Shown here: in pieces, positions 53,596 to 61,832 of the stretch
Position numbering within the stretch: position 1 is the stretch's first letter
Layout: every line of letters begins with the position of its first letter
Assembly: GCF_000189415.1 (NCBI RefSeq)
Contig: NC_015144.1
Location: forward strand, 186,001-250,000
From: Weeksella virosa DSM 16922
GTDB taxonomy: Bacteria; Bacteroidota; Bacteroidia; Flavobacteriales; Weeksellaceae
Direction of reading: 5' to 3'
DNA: 64,000 nt
Position numbers and translations under genes: made by a program
The notes under the pieces: model-generated
The model's database searches: none
Told to the model about the DNA's origin: nothing
Seen by the model: the letters and a program-made list of their open reading frames with translations, nothing else

Positions 53596-54921
53596 TTACG
53601 CTTCTGTGAATGTCACGGCATCGGCATCATTAACACTAATTGAAGGAGCAGAATACCCAACGTATACTACTTTATCTCCACTTGCTTCAAATTGATACCC
53701 ACCTAATGCATTTAATTCCGCAACTAACTCAGTCACGTTCGCTACATTTGCTTCAACCGTATATGATTGGTTTCCAATTGTTACATTTTTGATGTAGCCC
53801 GGCACAATATCACTAGGGGTCCATTCATATTTTTTCTTAGCGATTGGTTCCGCTGGGGTAGCTTCTGGACAAACAGTTGGATTCATTTGACATCCTGTAA
53901 AATGAAACACTCCGTTCACTGCCTCATCGTTACAAACACGGTCAGGCATGAAGAACACATCCCAATAAAGACCAAACTGAAATCTCCACTCTCCGTATTT
54001 GTCACCGTTAGTACATGGTTTGTGGACCACATCTAAATCCCACATGATTCCTGTTACTGGGTCGATAATCGAACCAAAGTAAACATTATCATTGATGCCT
54101 TGACTAAATAACCCTTCAATATCCGTAACCGAAAGCCCTTTTAAGTCAGTAGTCCATCTTCCTGTATTTTCAGAATAGGATACGAATTTTAAAACTTGTG
54201 GGTCAAAGGCGATTAAATGCTCGCCACCTCCAAACGCTTCGTTTACTGCTTTATCATAGTAATAATTAGAGTAAGGTAAACCGCCTGTATTGATACCATC
54301 GTTGTTTGTTCCTGAAACTGGAAGTAAAGACCTTACAAATTGGACATGCGAACCGCCTACAACAATTGGCTCACTTAAGTTAGCGTCTGAAAAAGTAGTT
54401 GCAATTACAACATTTCCAAAAGGGTCAATTGTTTTCTTTTCAACATCAAACAATGAAACTACTTTCGAAGTCGACCCATCAGGGAAACGACCAATATTTG
54501 CGATGAAATACGCTAATAATTGCATGTTTAAAGTTTTCCTTGCAGCCGCTAATGCGTTCGAGAAAAGTTCCATAAACATACTATTCGGGTCAATTCCGTC
54601 TAAGTCACGAACATCACGTACTGAGATTGAAAACACGGGAGATCTTGAGCATTGTTTGATATCAAAATCCCGTGAAGTTGGTTTGATTGACGTTCCTGAA
54701 TCACAAATAGTTGTGGAACAATCAAATTCCAACTCACAAATTGGAGGAAAGTATTTTACTGTTAATTTTCTTCTTCCGTTATCATTGCGATAATCAGATT
54801 GTTGAATTGTTGTGTTTCTTTGAGAAGCCGCAACTACTGCCTCTGTAAATTCATGTCGGATTGCTGTTGTTCTTGACCAGTTTCTAATCCAACGCTGAAC
54901 ATTAATATGGAATTTTTTCAT
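53596..54921 (-). CDS. Major capsid protein candidate
   Basis: 441 residues. It starts with a basic segment (HINVQRWIRNWSRTTAIR), has beta-rich centre (FPPICELEFDCSTTICDS, PVFSISVRDVRDLDG) and a long middle with QLLAYFIANIGRFPDGST and a VGGSHVQFVRSLLP region. The last 85 residues (from about Tyr354, EWTPSDIVPGYIKNV) look like a separate small beta domain, as in decorated capsids. Size, the scaffold-like gene just upstream and flanking joining proteins support the call; I do not see a decisive HK97 motif. Confidence 0.6.
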   Translation of the reverse strand: MKKFHINVQRWIRNWSRTTAIRHEFTEAVVAASQRNTTIQQSDYRNDNGRRKLTVKYFPPICELEFDCSTTICDSGTSIKPTSRDFDIKQCSRSPVFSISVRDVRDLDGIDPNSMFMELFSNALAAARKTLNMQLLAYFIANIGRFPDGSTSKVVSLFDVEKKTIDPFGNVVIATTFSDANLSEPIVVGGSHVQFVRSLLPVSGTNNDGINTGGLPYSNYYYDKAVNEAFGGGEHLIAFDPQVLKFVSYSENTGRWTTDLKGLSVTDIEGLFSQGINDNVYFGSIIDPVTGIMWDLDVVHKPCTNGDKYGEWRFQFGLYWDVFFMPDRVCNDEAVNGVFHFTGCQMNPTVCPEATPAEPIAKKKYEWTPSDIVPGYIKNVTIGNQSYTVEANVANVTELVAELNALGGYQFEASGDKVVYVGYSAPSISVNDADAVTFTEA

Positions 54922-55037
54922 TATGATAGGTTTTAATTACTTAAATATTTTCTAGAAAGTTTTAGGTACTTCAAAACCTACCTGTATGGTTTTAGGACTT
55001 TTCATACAACGTCCACGCTAAGTATTGTTTATGTCAA
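54922..55037. other. 116-nt gap between scaffold and capsid genes
   Basis: AT-rich, with a weak TAGGT / ACCTA inverted repeat near 54965. It may carry the capsid ribosome-binding region or a secondary promoter, but no TAnnTTTG is seen. Confidence 0.4.
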
Positions 55038-55868
55038 TTATATTTGATCTAAAGCGGATATAGTTACCTGATCTAATGCGCCACGCATTGAAGACACATC
55101 ACTGTTTCCATTCGTTCTGTCTGTTTCTGTTTCACTGCCACGATTATCTTGTTTAATGATACCCAAACCTCCAAAAAATTCGGTCGCAAATTGTTTAGGC
55201 TGGATAAAAGTGTTTTTATCAGGATCAAGGATTGGTTTTTCTATATTCTCTTTATCCCTTAATTCTACTTCGCCTTTTTCGTTGATAGCTAAATGATATT
55301 TTTCAACCAAAGCGTTTTTTAACAAGCTCGCTCTAATTTTATTATCACCATCTATTAATGGAATTTCAGGCAACACCTTTGTTATTAAATATTCAGACAC
55401 CTTATAATCAGTCAAACGATTATCAGCTTCTTTAATCTTTGACTCGTATTCTGTTTTAATCTTTTCTATTTCCAAATTGTGCGCCTCAATAGCTTGCGCT
55501 AATTGTTCTCTAATTTCCTCAGTATCTTTGCTTTTATTAACATCCAACACCTCTACCAATTTACTTATTTTGTCAGCATCTGTTAATTTTTCTAAATCGA
55601 CTAAAGGAATCTGATTATTACTAGCCTTACGAATATACCCATTAAGTTTACCACCAAATTCACCAGCAACTGCCTTAAGCTTTTCAGGCAAAACCTCCTC
55701 ATTGAATTTCGCCATATATACCGCTTCACGACTATCTACAAAAGATTTTAATATATTATCTGCGTTAAATTCTTTGTTGGCTTCTTCTGTATTGCTAACT
55801 ATTTCCACAGCTTGAGCAATGCCCAGTCCGTTGAATAAAGATTGAATTTGGTCTATTGTTAATTTCAT
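55038..55868 (-). CDS. Scaffold-like prophage protein
   Basis: 276 residues, acidic, helical. Residues about 105-160 form a coiled coil (IREQLAQAIEAHNLEIEKIKTE in outline). The C-terminal third ends in a polar tail and DQVTISALDQI. Charged, coiled, directly before the capsid gene: the usual profile of a phage scaffolding protein, which shapes the procapsid and then leaves. FVQPKQFATEFFGGLG-like text near residue 225 may be the capsid-binding end. Inferred from composition and place. Confidence 0.65.
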   Translation of the reverse strand: MKLTIDQIQSLFNGLGIAQAVEIVSNTEEANKEFNADNILKSFVDSREAVYMAKFNEEVLPEKLKAVAGEFGGKLNGYIRKASNNQIPLVDLEKLTDADKISKLVEVLDVNKSKDTEEIREQLAQAIEAHNLEIEKIKTEYESKIKEADNRLTDYKVSEYLITKVLPEIPLIDGDNKIRASLLKNALVEKYHLAINEKGEVELRDKENIEKPILDPDKNTFIQPKQFATEFFGGLGIIKQDNRGSETETDRTNGNSDVSSMRGALDQVTISALDQI

Positions 55869-55880
55869 AGTATGAGTTAA

Positions 55881-56114
55881 TTATTGATTTTTTTTTACAA
55901 CTTCGTATTTAGTTGAATCATTAAAATACTTCTCTGCCGACTTTACTGATGTAACAAAATTTTTGTTGGATGAAATTTCTTTAATCAAACATTCGCCTTT
56001 TTTCAGCTTTATTTCTAATGAATCGTTTTTGTTTTCGATAATTTCAGGCTGGATAACATCGGATTTTATTGTGTTTTCCACATCGCTATCTTTTTTAACA
56101 TCCTTTTTAGCCAT
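55881..56114 (-). CDS. Small basic prophage protein A (paralogue pair)
   Basis: 77 residues, Lys-rich, disordered at the N-terminus (MAKKDVKKDSDVENT). A SDVIQPEIIE motif near residue 18-27 recurs in the neighbouring gene as IDVLQPDTVE. C-terminal half is a compact beta/alpha stretch. Possibly a capsid decoration or joining protein. Function unknown. Confidence 0.65.
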   Translation of the reverse strand: MAKKDVKKDSDVENTIKSDVIQPEIIENKNDSLEIKLKKGECLIKEISSNKNFVTSVKSAEKYFNDSTKYEVVKKNQ

Positions 56115-56115
56115 A

Positions 56116-56355
56116 TTATTTAAATTTTGATATTATGTAAGCCGTTTTAGGACTCACCAACACTGTTGAGTGTTGCCCATGAACTTGTACCCGTCCGTCA
56201 ATTACCTTTGCTTTTTTTTGCGCTGGCTCAACAGTATCGGGTTGTAAAACGTCAATTTCTGAATTTGTTTTTGTCGTTTTTTTTAATGCAATTTCTTTAT
56301 TGCTCACTCCGTTAACATCAGAACTTGTCACTTGTGTATTCCTCCTCTTCGCCAT
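56116..56355 (-). CDS. Small basic prophage protein B (paralogue pair)
   Basis: 79 residues, starting MAKRRNTQVTSSD. It ends 1 nt before protein A begins and has the same layout: basic disordered N-end, a DVLQPDTVEP motif, then a folded C-terminal part (DGRVQVHGQHSTVLVSP). Possible duplication with protein A. Function unknown. Confidence 0.65.
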   Translation of the reverse strand: MAKRRNTQVTSSDVNGVSNKEIALKKTTKTNSEIDVLQPDTVEPAQKKAKVIDGRVQVHGQHSTVLVSPKTAYIISKFK

Positions 56356-56391
56356 AGAAATTTATTTATAACAAATATAAGTATTAATCAT

Positions 56392-58080
56392 CTAATTATC
56401 TTTATTATGGATATAATTAATTATTTCTGATACTTTTTTCTCTCTGATATATTCAAAAGAATTATCTAGTATTATTTTTTGGATGCTATCTTTAACCTGT
56501 TTAGCATTAGCAATATCTTCTTCAGTTATATAACCTATATCTTTAGCATCTTTAATTTCTGCTATTGTTAATCCATAAGTTTTATCAAGAATAGATAACA
56601 CCTGATTAATTTTTATTTGTACATCATTTCCTTTAAATCGCTTTTCAACAAAATCATTAATAAGACTTAACCTTACGTTTAAAGGCAATCCGTTTGCAAT
56701 TGCTGTTTGTATTTCAGATAATAAATCGTTAGCAGTTTGAGTGTCGAATTTATAAGGCTTTATTAAAGTGAATCCCCCTTCAAACTTAGGGGCGGGAAGT
56801 CTGTAAGCAATAAAACATTTCAAACAAAATTCTTTAAGCTCAAATAGCCTATCCGATATATTGGATGCGAATTGATAAAGATTATCTCTATCAATTGTTT
56901 TCGCAACTCCTGATTGCGCTTCATCTACTTTTAATAAATTCAGACTGTCAAGAATAGCATTAAAAATATCTCTGTTTTTATCTCTATGGTATTGATTTAC
57001 CGCAATATTAGGATTAATAATGCGGACCATGTCACGATCCATATTGTCAACGGGCACTTCATAACGTTCGGCAGGGTTTATTGAAATTTGCTTTTTCCCT
57101 TGACACGTGCTACATGGTACTTGTTTTGTTCCGTTTGGATAAAGTTCGCAAATCTCTACGATTTCTTGCGTAGATCCAATTCCGTGACAAGTAGGACAGT
57201 CTATAGTTGCTTGCTGAATATATGGATATGATGCTTCTTTGTCGACAAGCTGTTCTGATGAATGGCTAGAAATATATTCATCCGCAATTGGCAGAGCATC
57301 ATCTAAAAATGATTTATAAAAATTGTTATTAGCATAAATGCCACCTAATTTAACAGCAGGTATAAAGCTAAATTTATGGTTAAAATAGCCAGCTTCATTG
57401 ACCCATTCATTTTTTTGATTTTTCTTGAATCGTATTATATCTGTTTTATTTATCCAAAACACATGATTACCGTCTTGTGTTTTGAATATTAAATCTTGAT
57501 TTTCGTCGTGTATAATATCGATAGATCTTACGTATAAAAAGGAAATTTCAAGAGGCTCGGTTAAGTGCAGTGTTTCTTTTCTGTGCTTTGTTGGTATAAT
57601 AACGATATATCCGTTTGGGTCTTCCAACATTGCTTGAACAAAGATATTTTTAAACAACGAAATAAAATTGTTGTTTTCTTGAAAATTAGCACCGTTTAAA
57701 TACTCTTCATTTGTTTTATTTTCTACTTTAAGTGTGTATTTTGTGTCTTGGTAAATCATTCCCTTTACGACTTTTATTAGTCTCTGAAAAGGGGATTTTG
57801 TTAGTGGACGGTACTGACTGTATCTCCATTGCCTTGTAACATCTTCTTCTCGAGGGTGTTTAGATAATAAAAATTTATCAAATAGCCGTTGATATTCCTC
57901 ACCTAAATAATCTGGAGGATAGATTGTTCCAGCTGAGGGGCTTGACAAATCCTTAAATGATGGTCTAGCACCTTTCGTGTGTAATGTAATCGCATAAAAA
58001 GTGTTTCTAGCTTCCTTTAATAATTTGGAATTAGAAACACTTTTATTATTGATTAATTTTTTTACCTCCTCGATATTCAT
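56392..58080 (-). CDS. Portal protein candidate with DnaJ-type zinc motif
   Basis: About 562 residues. Size, position before scaffold and capsid, an N-half with RPLTKSPFQRLIKVVKGMIYQDTKY and a C-terminal helical domain are consistent with a portal (head vertex through which DNA is packed). In the middle sits CPTCHGIG ... CSTCQGKK: Cys297, Cys300, Cys325 and Cys328 (numbering from the ATG at 58086), in the CxxCxGxG spacing of DnaJ zinc centres. I place the start at the TAATG at 58080; another ATG is two codons upstream. Portal identity is moderate; the zinc motif is clearly seen. Confidence 0.6.
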   Translation of the reverse strand: MNIEEVKKLINNKSVSNSKLLKEARNTFYAITLHTKGARPSFKDLSSPSAGTIYPPDYLGEEYQRLFDKFLLSKHPREEDVTRQWRYSQYRPLTKSPFQRLIKVVKGMIYQDTKYTLKVENKTNEEYLNGANFQENNNFISLFKNIFVQAMLEDPNGYIVIIPTKHRKETLHLTEPLEISFLYVRSIDIIHDENQDLIFKTQDGNHVFWINKTDIIRFKKNQKNEWVNEAGYFNHKFSFIPAVKLGGIYANNNFYKSFLDDALPIADEYISSHSSEQLVDKEASYPYIQQATIDCPTCHGIGSTQEIVEICELYPNGTKQVPCSTCQGKKQISINPAERYEVPVDNMDRDMVRIINPNIAVNQYHRDKNRDIFNAILDSLNLLKVDEAQSGVAKTIDRDNLYQFASNISDRLFELKEFCLKCFIAYRLPAPKFEGGFTLIKPYKFDTQTANDLLSEIQTAIANGLPLNVRLSLINDFVEKRFKGNDVQIKINQVLSILDKTYGLTIAEIKDAKDIGYITEEDIANAKQVKDSIQKIILDNSFEYIREKKVSEIINYIHNKDN

Positions 58081-58742
58081 TACCATTTACCAGCTAATTC
58101 TGGTATGTCGTTTAAATTTATTATTGGCTTATACTTCATTGCTAAAGGATCACCTAAAAACGTTAATGTTCCTGCCTTAATTTCAATGGCACCCCCTCTA
58201 GTAAGGTTCTCGAAATTGCGATGCATTTGGAACGATGCAGACATTCCATAACCATATTCATCAACTGGAGCTACAAAATCCCCGTTAGACATCACAAACC
58301 CATAATTTAGGCTTGTTTTGTGATCTAATTTGTTTTGCCAAAAATCATAATCAGCAAATAAATTAGCTGGAGTAGATGAACCTCCTGAAACTTCTGGAAT
58401 CTCTACTTTAATACGGTCTTCAAAAGTTATTTGGCGCTCTACAATTTCTTGATCAGCTGGACGTGTATCGGATAACTTTCTTTCCTCGTAAACTGGTTCT
58501 GAGATAGAGACGTTGACTAATTCATTTGAAAATACGATTGCTCCACTTTCATATAACGTTTTAAACGCTTCGTCAGTCATAGGACTAGGTAGCTTTACAT
58601 CACATTTGTAAAATCCAAGCGATTTAATATTGATTTTTCTGTATGAAATTTCACAATCCGCCTTAGTTACTTCGGTGAGTGTAAAATCTGCACATTCTGC
58701 CGGACAAATACTTCCCATATTATTATTTTTTTTGTTAAACAT
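58080..58742 (-). CDS. Prophage protein of unknown function upstream of the portal candidate
   Basis: 220 residues, no membrane segment. After a short Asn-rich start it reads MGSICPAECADFTLTEV, which could be the true start (ATG at 58718), then a beta-rich body with VSNELVNVSISEPVYEERK-like text and DYDFWQNKLDHKTSLNYGF in the C-half. Not recognised. Lies between the nucleotidyltransferase-like gene and the portal candidate. Confidence 0.7.
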   Translation of the reverse strand: MFNKKNNNMGSICPAECADFTLTEVTKADCEISYRKINIKSLGFYKCDVKLPSPMTDEAFKTLYESGAIVFSNELVNVSISEPVYEERKLSDTRPADQEIVERQITFEDRIKVEIPEVSGGSSTPANLFADYDFWQNKLDHKTSLNYGFVMSNGDFVAPVDEYGYGMSASFQMHRNFENLTRGGAIEIKAGTLTFLGDPLAMKYKPIINLNDIPELAGKW

Positions 58743-58772
58743 TTCATTTACACAAATATAAATTAAAAGTAT

Positions 58773-59195
58773 CTAATTATTTGCATTATAAATATTAATT
58801 TTTTTTTGAAAGTATTCAGCATAAAATCTTCCTGTTGCATTGTTGAGCGAGTTATATTCAGCAGTTATGTGTATCCAATAATCTATAAGACTTTTTTTAG
58901 TTAATACAGACAATCCATGATAGTTGTAAAATACATCATTAGTGTGCGGTTTTTTCTGAAATACATCAAACCTTATTCGATTTAAAACAAACGCCCCCCT
59001 TTTCCCGTTTTCGGACATTGGTGTTTTTTTTACCCATTTAGAAATATTAAATTTTAAATATAAATCTAAATCATCCGTAAGTATATCAACATCCTTTATT
59101 TGCAATTCTTGATTCTCTATTTTAAGACAAAACGACCCCACAATTTTCATTGAAGGATCGTTCTGCTGTAACATTTTTAATGTATTTAGCATCAT
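58773..59195 (-). CDS. Nucleotidyltransferase-fold-like protein in the late operon
   Basis: 140 residues. It shows the polymerase-beta-type pattern: Gly20-Ser21 in IVGSFCLKI, then Asp35-x-Asp37 in IKDVDILT, and a third acidic Asp77 in RIRFDVFQK. Spacing agrees with minimal nucleotidyltransferases. Such proteins transfer NMP to protein, RNA or small molecules, and some are toxins or antitoxins. It is unusual between virion genes; a cargo or accessory gene is possible. Overlaps the FN3-like gene by 4 nt. Family assignment is by motif only. Confidence 0.55.
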   Translation of the reverse strand: MMLNTLKMLQQNDPSMKIVGSFCLKIENQELQIKDVDILTDDLDLYLKFNISKWVKKTPMSENGKRGAFVLNRIRFDVFQKKPHTNDVFYNYHGLSVLTKKSLIDYWIHITAEYNSLNNATGRFYAEYFQKKINIYNANN

Positions 59196-59992
59196 ATTCT
59201 GCGGTTAACAGTAATACTTTCAAATTCTTTTAACGTGTGGCTTTTCTGTTCCCCCGTTTGACAGTCTATCCAATAAACAGTTAAAGGTTTTTGGGTTTCT
59301 ATTATTTCAATTTCTGCTGAATCACAAGTGTCTGCTTCCGCACAATGTATTAACGCACCGCGACAATAACATTTTTTTATAATATTATTTGTATTTCTAA
59401 AGGTGTAGGTTTCGCACGAATACGACTCGTCTTTTGGTTTTATGTGCAACACGTTTGATTCAATCCACTCCGTTCCTTTATTTACAGAACCTAAAACCCT
59501 AACATATAATTTTTCAGGCTTTACCCCGCTTATCGGAAATATTCCATCAGTACTTTCTAGGTAATCTATAGTCGCCCAATCACTTCCGTTAAGAGATGTT
59601 TGGATAGCAATATTTCCTCCCTCTTCAGTTTTAATATTGGTTTTATATTTTACCATGTGATTGTATGCGTTTACATACTCTCTATCTTCAACTCCATGAT
59701 TGTCATTCCAGAATATATTTATAAAATAACCTTGAGGATTTTCATCTAACCCACCATTCGAGCAATTGGACTCAACATAAACAGGAACAGATAATGATCC
59801 GTTTGAACAAACCGTCCTAATTTCTGCCTGATGTTTCCCGTTTTCTAAATTTTTAATTATAAATTTATTTGTAGTTGGGTTTGGCAAAAAATCAACCCAT
59901 TTGCCGTCTGGTAGTTTTTTATATCTTACCCTAAAGCTCATGCCGTCTGCAAGAACAGGGTTTTGCACATTTATTTCCCAATTAATTGCCAT
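59192..59992 (-). CDS. FN3-like virion-associated protein
   Basis: 266 residues. The first 90 resemble a fibronectin type III domain: INWEINVQNPVLADGMSFRVRYKKLPDGKWVDF, followed by FIIKNLENGKHQAEIRTVCSNG. A second beta domain follows (VKYKTNIKTEEGGNIAIQTS). The C-terminal third has a cluster of six Cys (KKCYCRG, IHCAEADTCD, DCQTGE). FN3 domains on phage tails often bind cell-surface glycans. Overlaps the next upstream gene by 11 nt. Confidence 0.65.
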   Translation of the reverse strand: MAINWEINVQNPVLADGMSFRVRYKKLPDGKWVDFLPNPTTNKFIIKNLENGKHQAEIRTVCSNGSLSVPVYVESNCSNGGLDENPQGYFINIFWNDNHGVEDREYVNAYNHMVKYKTNIKTEEGGNIAIQTSLNGSDWATIDYLESTDGIFPISGVKPEKLYVRVLGSVNKGTEWIESNVLHIKPKDESYSCETYTFRNTNNIIKKCYCRGALIHCAEADTCDSAEIEIIETQKPLTVYWIDCQTGEQKSHTLKEFESITVNRRI

Positions 59993-61832
59993 TTATATTG
60001 TAATTTATATTTAACGTTAACTCCAAATATCCTTTTGTAAAATCTAAATTATCAGAACTAACATACAAGTCTCCGTTGCTCATTATCATGACGCTTAGAT
60101 TTTCTTTTTCTATAAACTCTGTGTTTTTTGGCTGCATTACAGCATTAAGTGTTCCTATATTTTCATTTAACAGGTTTGTATCTAAAGGTATTTTATGATT
60201 TTCTAGTTTCAATAAAATCATAGCGTTCCCAAACTGGTCTGCTTCTAATTTAGAGCCTGATGCAAGAACCCAATCCTTGCTTAAAGTTATTCCGCCTTTG
60301 GTTATTACTAAATCAACGCAATTAGTAATTATACTTGATGGTCTTTGACAATCCTCTATAATTTCACAAGTTGATTTAATTCCATTAGGCGGCAAACATA
60401 AACCTTCGACCCCATTGCATAAATTTTTAGGCAACACGCAATCGTCTTTTTGTGCGTAAACTCTATTAGCAGGCGAGTATTCCCAGTAATGTATAAAACT
60501 TGGTAAGAACCCAAAAGAGTCTATTTTTATTATCGCAACAGGCTGGCATGCTGTTTCACTGCTTGGATACTCTTCAATAGATATAACATCGCTAAAAGAA
60601 TTAAAATAGTTTAAAAGCTCATTGAAGGTATGCCCGATTATTTTTCCGTTTTCGTCAAAATATGCCTGGTCTTTCAACCCTCCCCATATTACATAATATG
60701 TACACAAAGTCGTACAATCGTCCTGACAACTAAAATCGTTTGTTATTACTTTTTTCTCAAAAGACACGTCTAACAGCCAACTACAGGTGTTCCGAATTGT
60801 ATCGGTTTTAAACACAACACCTTTTCGATGGATATATTCTTCTGAATCAACATATATTCTTTTGCCTGAAAATATTGCTTCTATTTCCTCCATCTTCCAT
60901 TGAGGAAATGGAATTAACCCCGTGAATTTGTAAGTTTGAGTAACATCAATACGTTGCACCCTTCCTAAAAACGATATTTGTTTTTCATATTCGGTAGGTT
61001 GCTTTTTTATTTCAGATTCAATCCATTGAGAATTAGAATATCTTAAATCTGGATCATTACCATGATAGTTTAATAATAATTTAGGGTCGCCGTAATATAA
61101 TCCTGTTACATTATCTAAACAATCATAAGTTGACTCTATCCGCGTATATGGTAAATTACACCCATCTTCATCAATGACATAAACGGCATAAATTGGTAAA
61201 TTCTTTTCTATACCACCGCCTAACACACCAGTTAAAGGAAAAGTTAATGCATTTGACCTTAAGATTGTAATTTTATTCACTTGAGAACAGTCAAAATATA
61301 AATTCCATTTATTTGTTCCTTGATGATATACTGGCTCGAAATGGTTCGCAAGCTCGTTTATGTTGTTGTATAATTGGTCTTGATTTACTCGAAGATATCC
61401 TCTGCCCAAAGAAAAATCATCCCATTCTGTGTTAGTCAACTCAATGTAACATCTTTTGGAATGATTTAATCTTTGGTATGTTTCTGTAATTTTATTAAAT
61501 ATTAATTGTCCGTTATTTCTTATTTCAACTCTAAGCGTGAAGCAATCTACAGGAAAATCTTCTCCCCACTCACGAAGCTGTAGGTTAAAGTATCTGAAGT
61601 TGTAAATTGACACTCCAAATTGTATTCGGAACCTGTTCGTAACGTCTTGGATAAAAACTTCTCCCGTACAATTATAAAGCACAACTTTTACACTATAATT
61701 ATTTAATGATTGTTCGGGTAGTCTACCTTGTAGATTTATATCCGAAGCAGTAACAACAGGCTGTGAATATGGCTTTTCGTTTCTGCACAAATTATTTATT
61801 CGCAATTGCGATAGTGAGTCGACAAAAATCAT
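59982..61832 (-). CDS. Large prophage tail-type structural protein
   Basis: 616 residues, beta-rich, no signal. It contains phrases such as FQLGVSIYNFRYFNLQLREW-like text near 95-110, multiple Cys pairs (DDCTTLCTYY near 385, LCNGVEGLC near 475), and tyrosine-rich strands. Position after the tail-tip-like gene and composition suggest a baseplate or distal-tail protein. No firm family match. The start overlaps the preceding gene by 4 nt (ATGA). Confidence 0.6.
   Translation of the reverse strand: MIFVDSLSQLRINNLCRNEKPYSQPVVTASDINLQGRLPEQSLNNYSVKVVLYNCTGEVFIQDVTNRFRIQFGVSIYNFRYFNLQLREWGEDFPVDCFTLRVEIRNNGQLIFNKITETYQRLNHSKRCYIELTNTEWDDFSLGRGYLRVNQDQLYNNINELANHFEPVYHQGTNKWNLYFDCSQVNKITILRSNALTFPLTGVLGGGIEKNLPIYAVYVIDEDGCNLPYTRIESTYDCLDNVTGLYYGDPKLLLNYHGNDPDLRYSNSQWIESEIKKQPTEYEKQISFLGRVQRIDVTQTYKFTGLIPFPQWKMEEIEAIFSGKRIYVDSEEYIHRKGVVFKTDTIRNTCSWLLDVSFEKKVITNDFSCQDDCTTLCTYYVIWGGLKDQAYFDENGKIIGHTFNELLNYFNSFSDVISIEEYPSSETACQPVAIIKIDSFGFLPSFIHYWEYSPANRVYAQKDDCVLPKNLCNGVEGLCLPPNGIKSTCEIIEDCQRPSSIITNCVDLVITKGGITLSKDWVLASGSKLEADQFGNAMILLKLENHKIPLDTNLLNENIGTLNAVMQPKNTEFIEKENLSVMIMSNGDLYVSSDNLDFTKGYLELTLNINYNINGN

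Noticed and set aside
54290-54793. A 167-residue plus-strand frame opposite the capsid gene
   Set aside because: It is the antisense of a well-supported gene in the operon direction and lacks start signals or protein-like composition.
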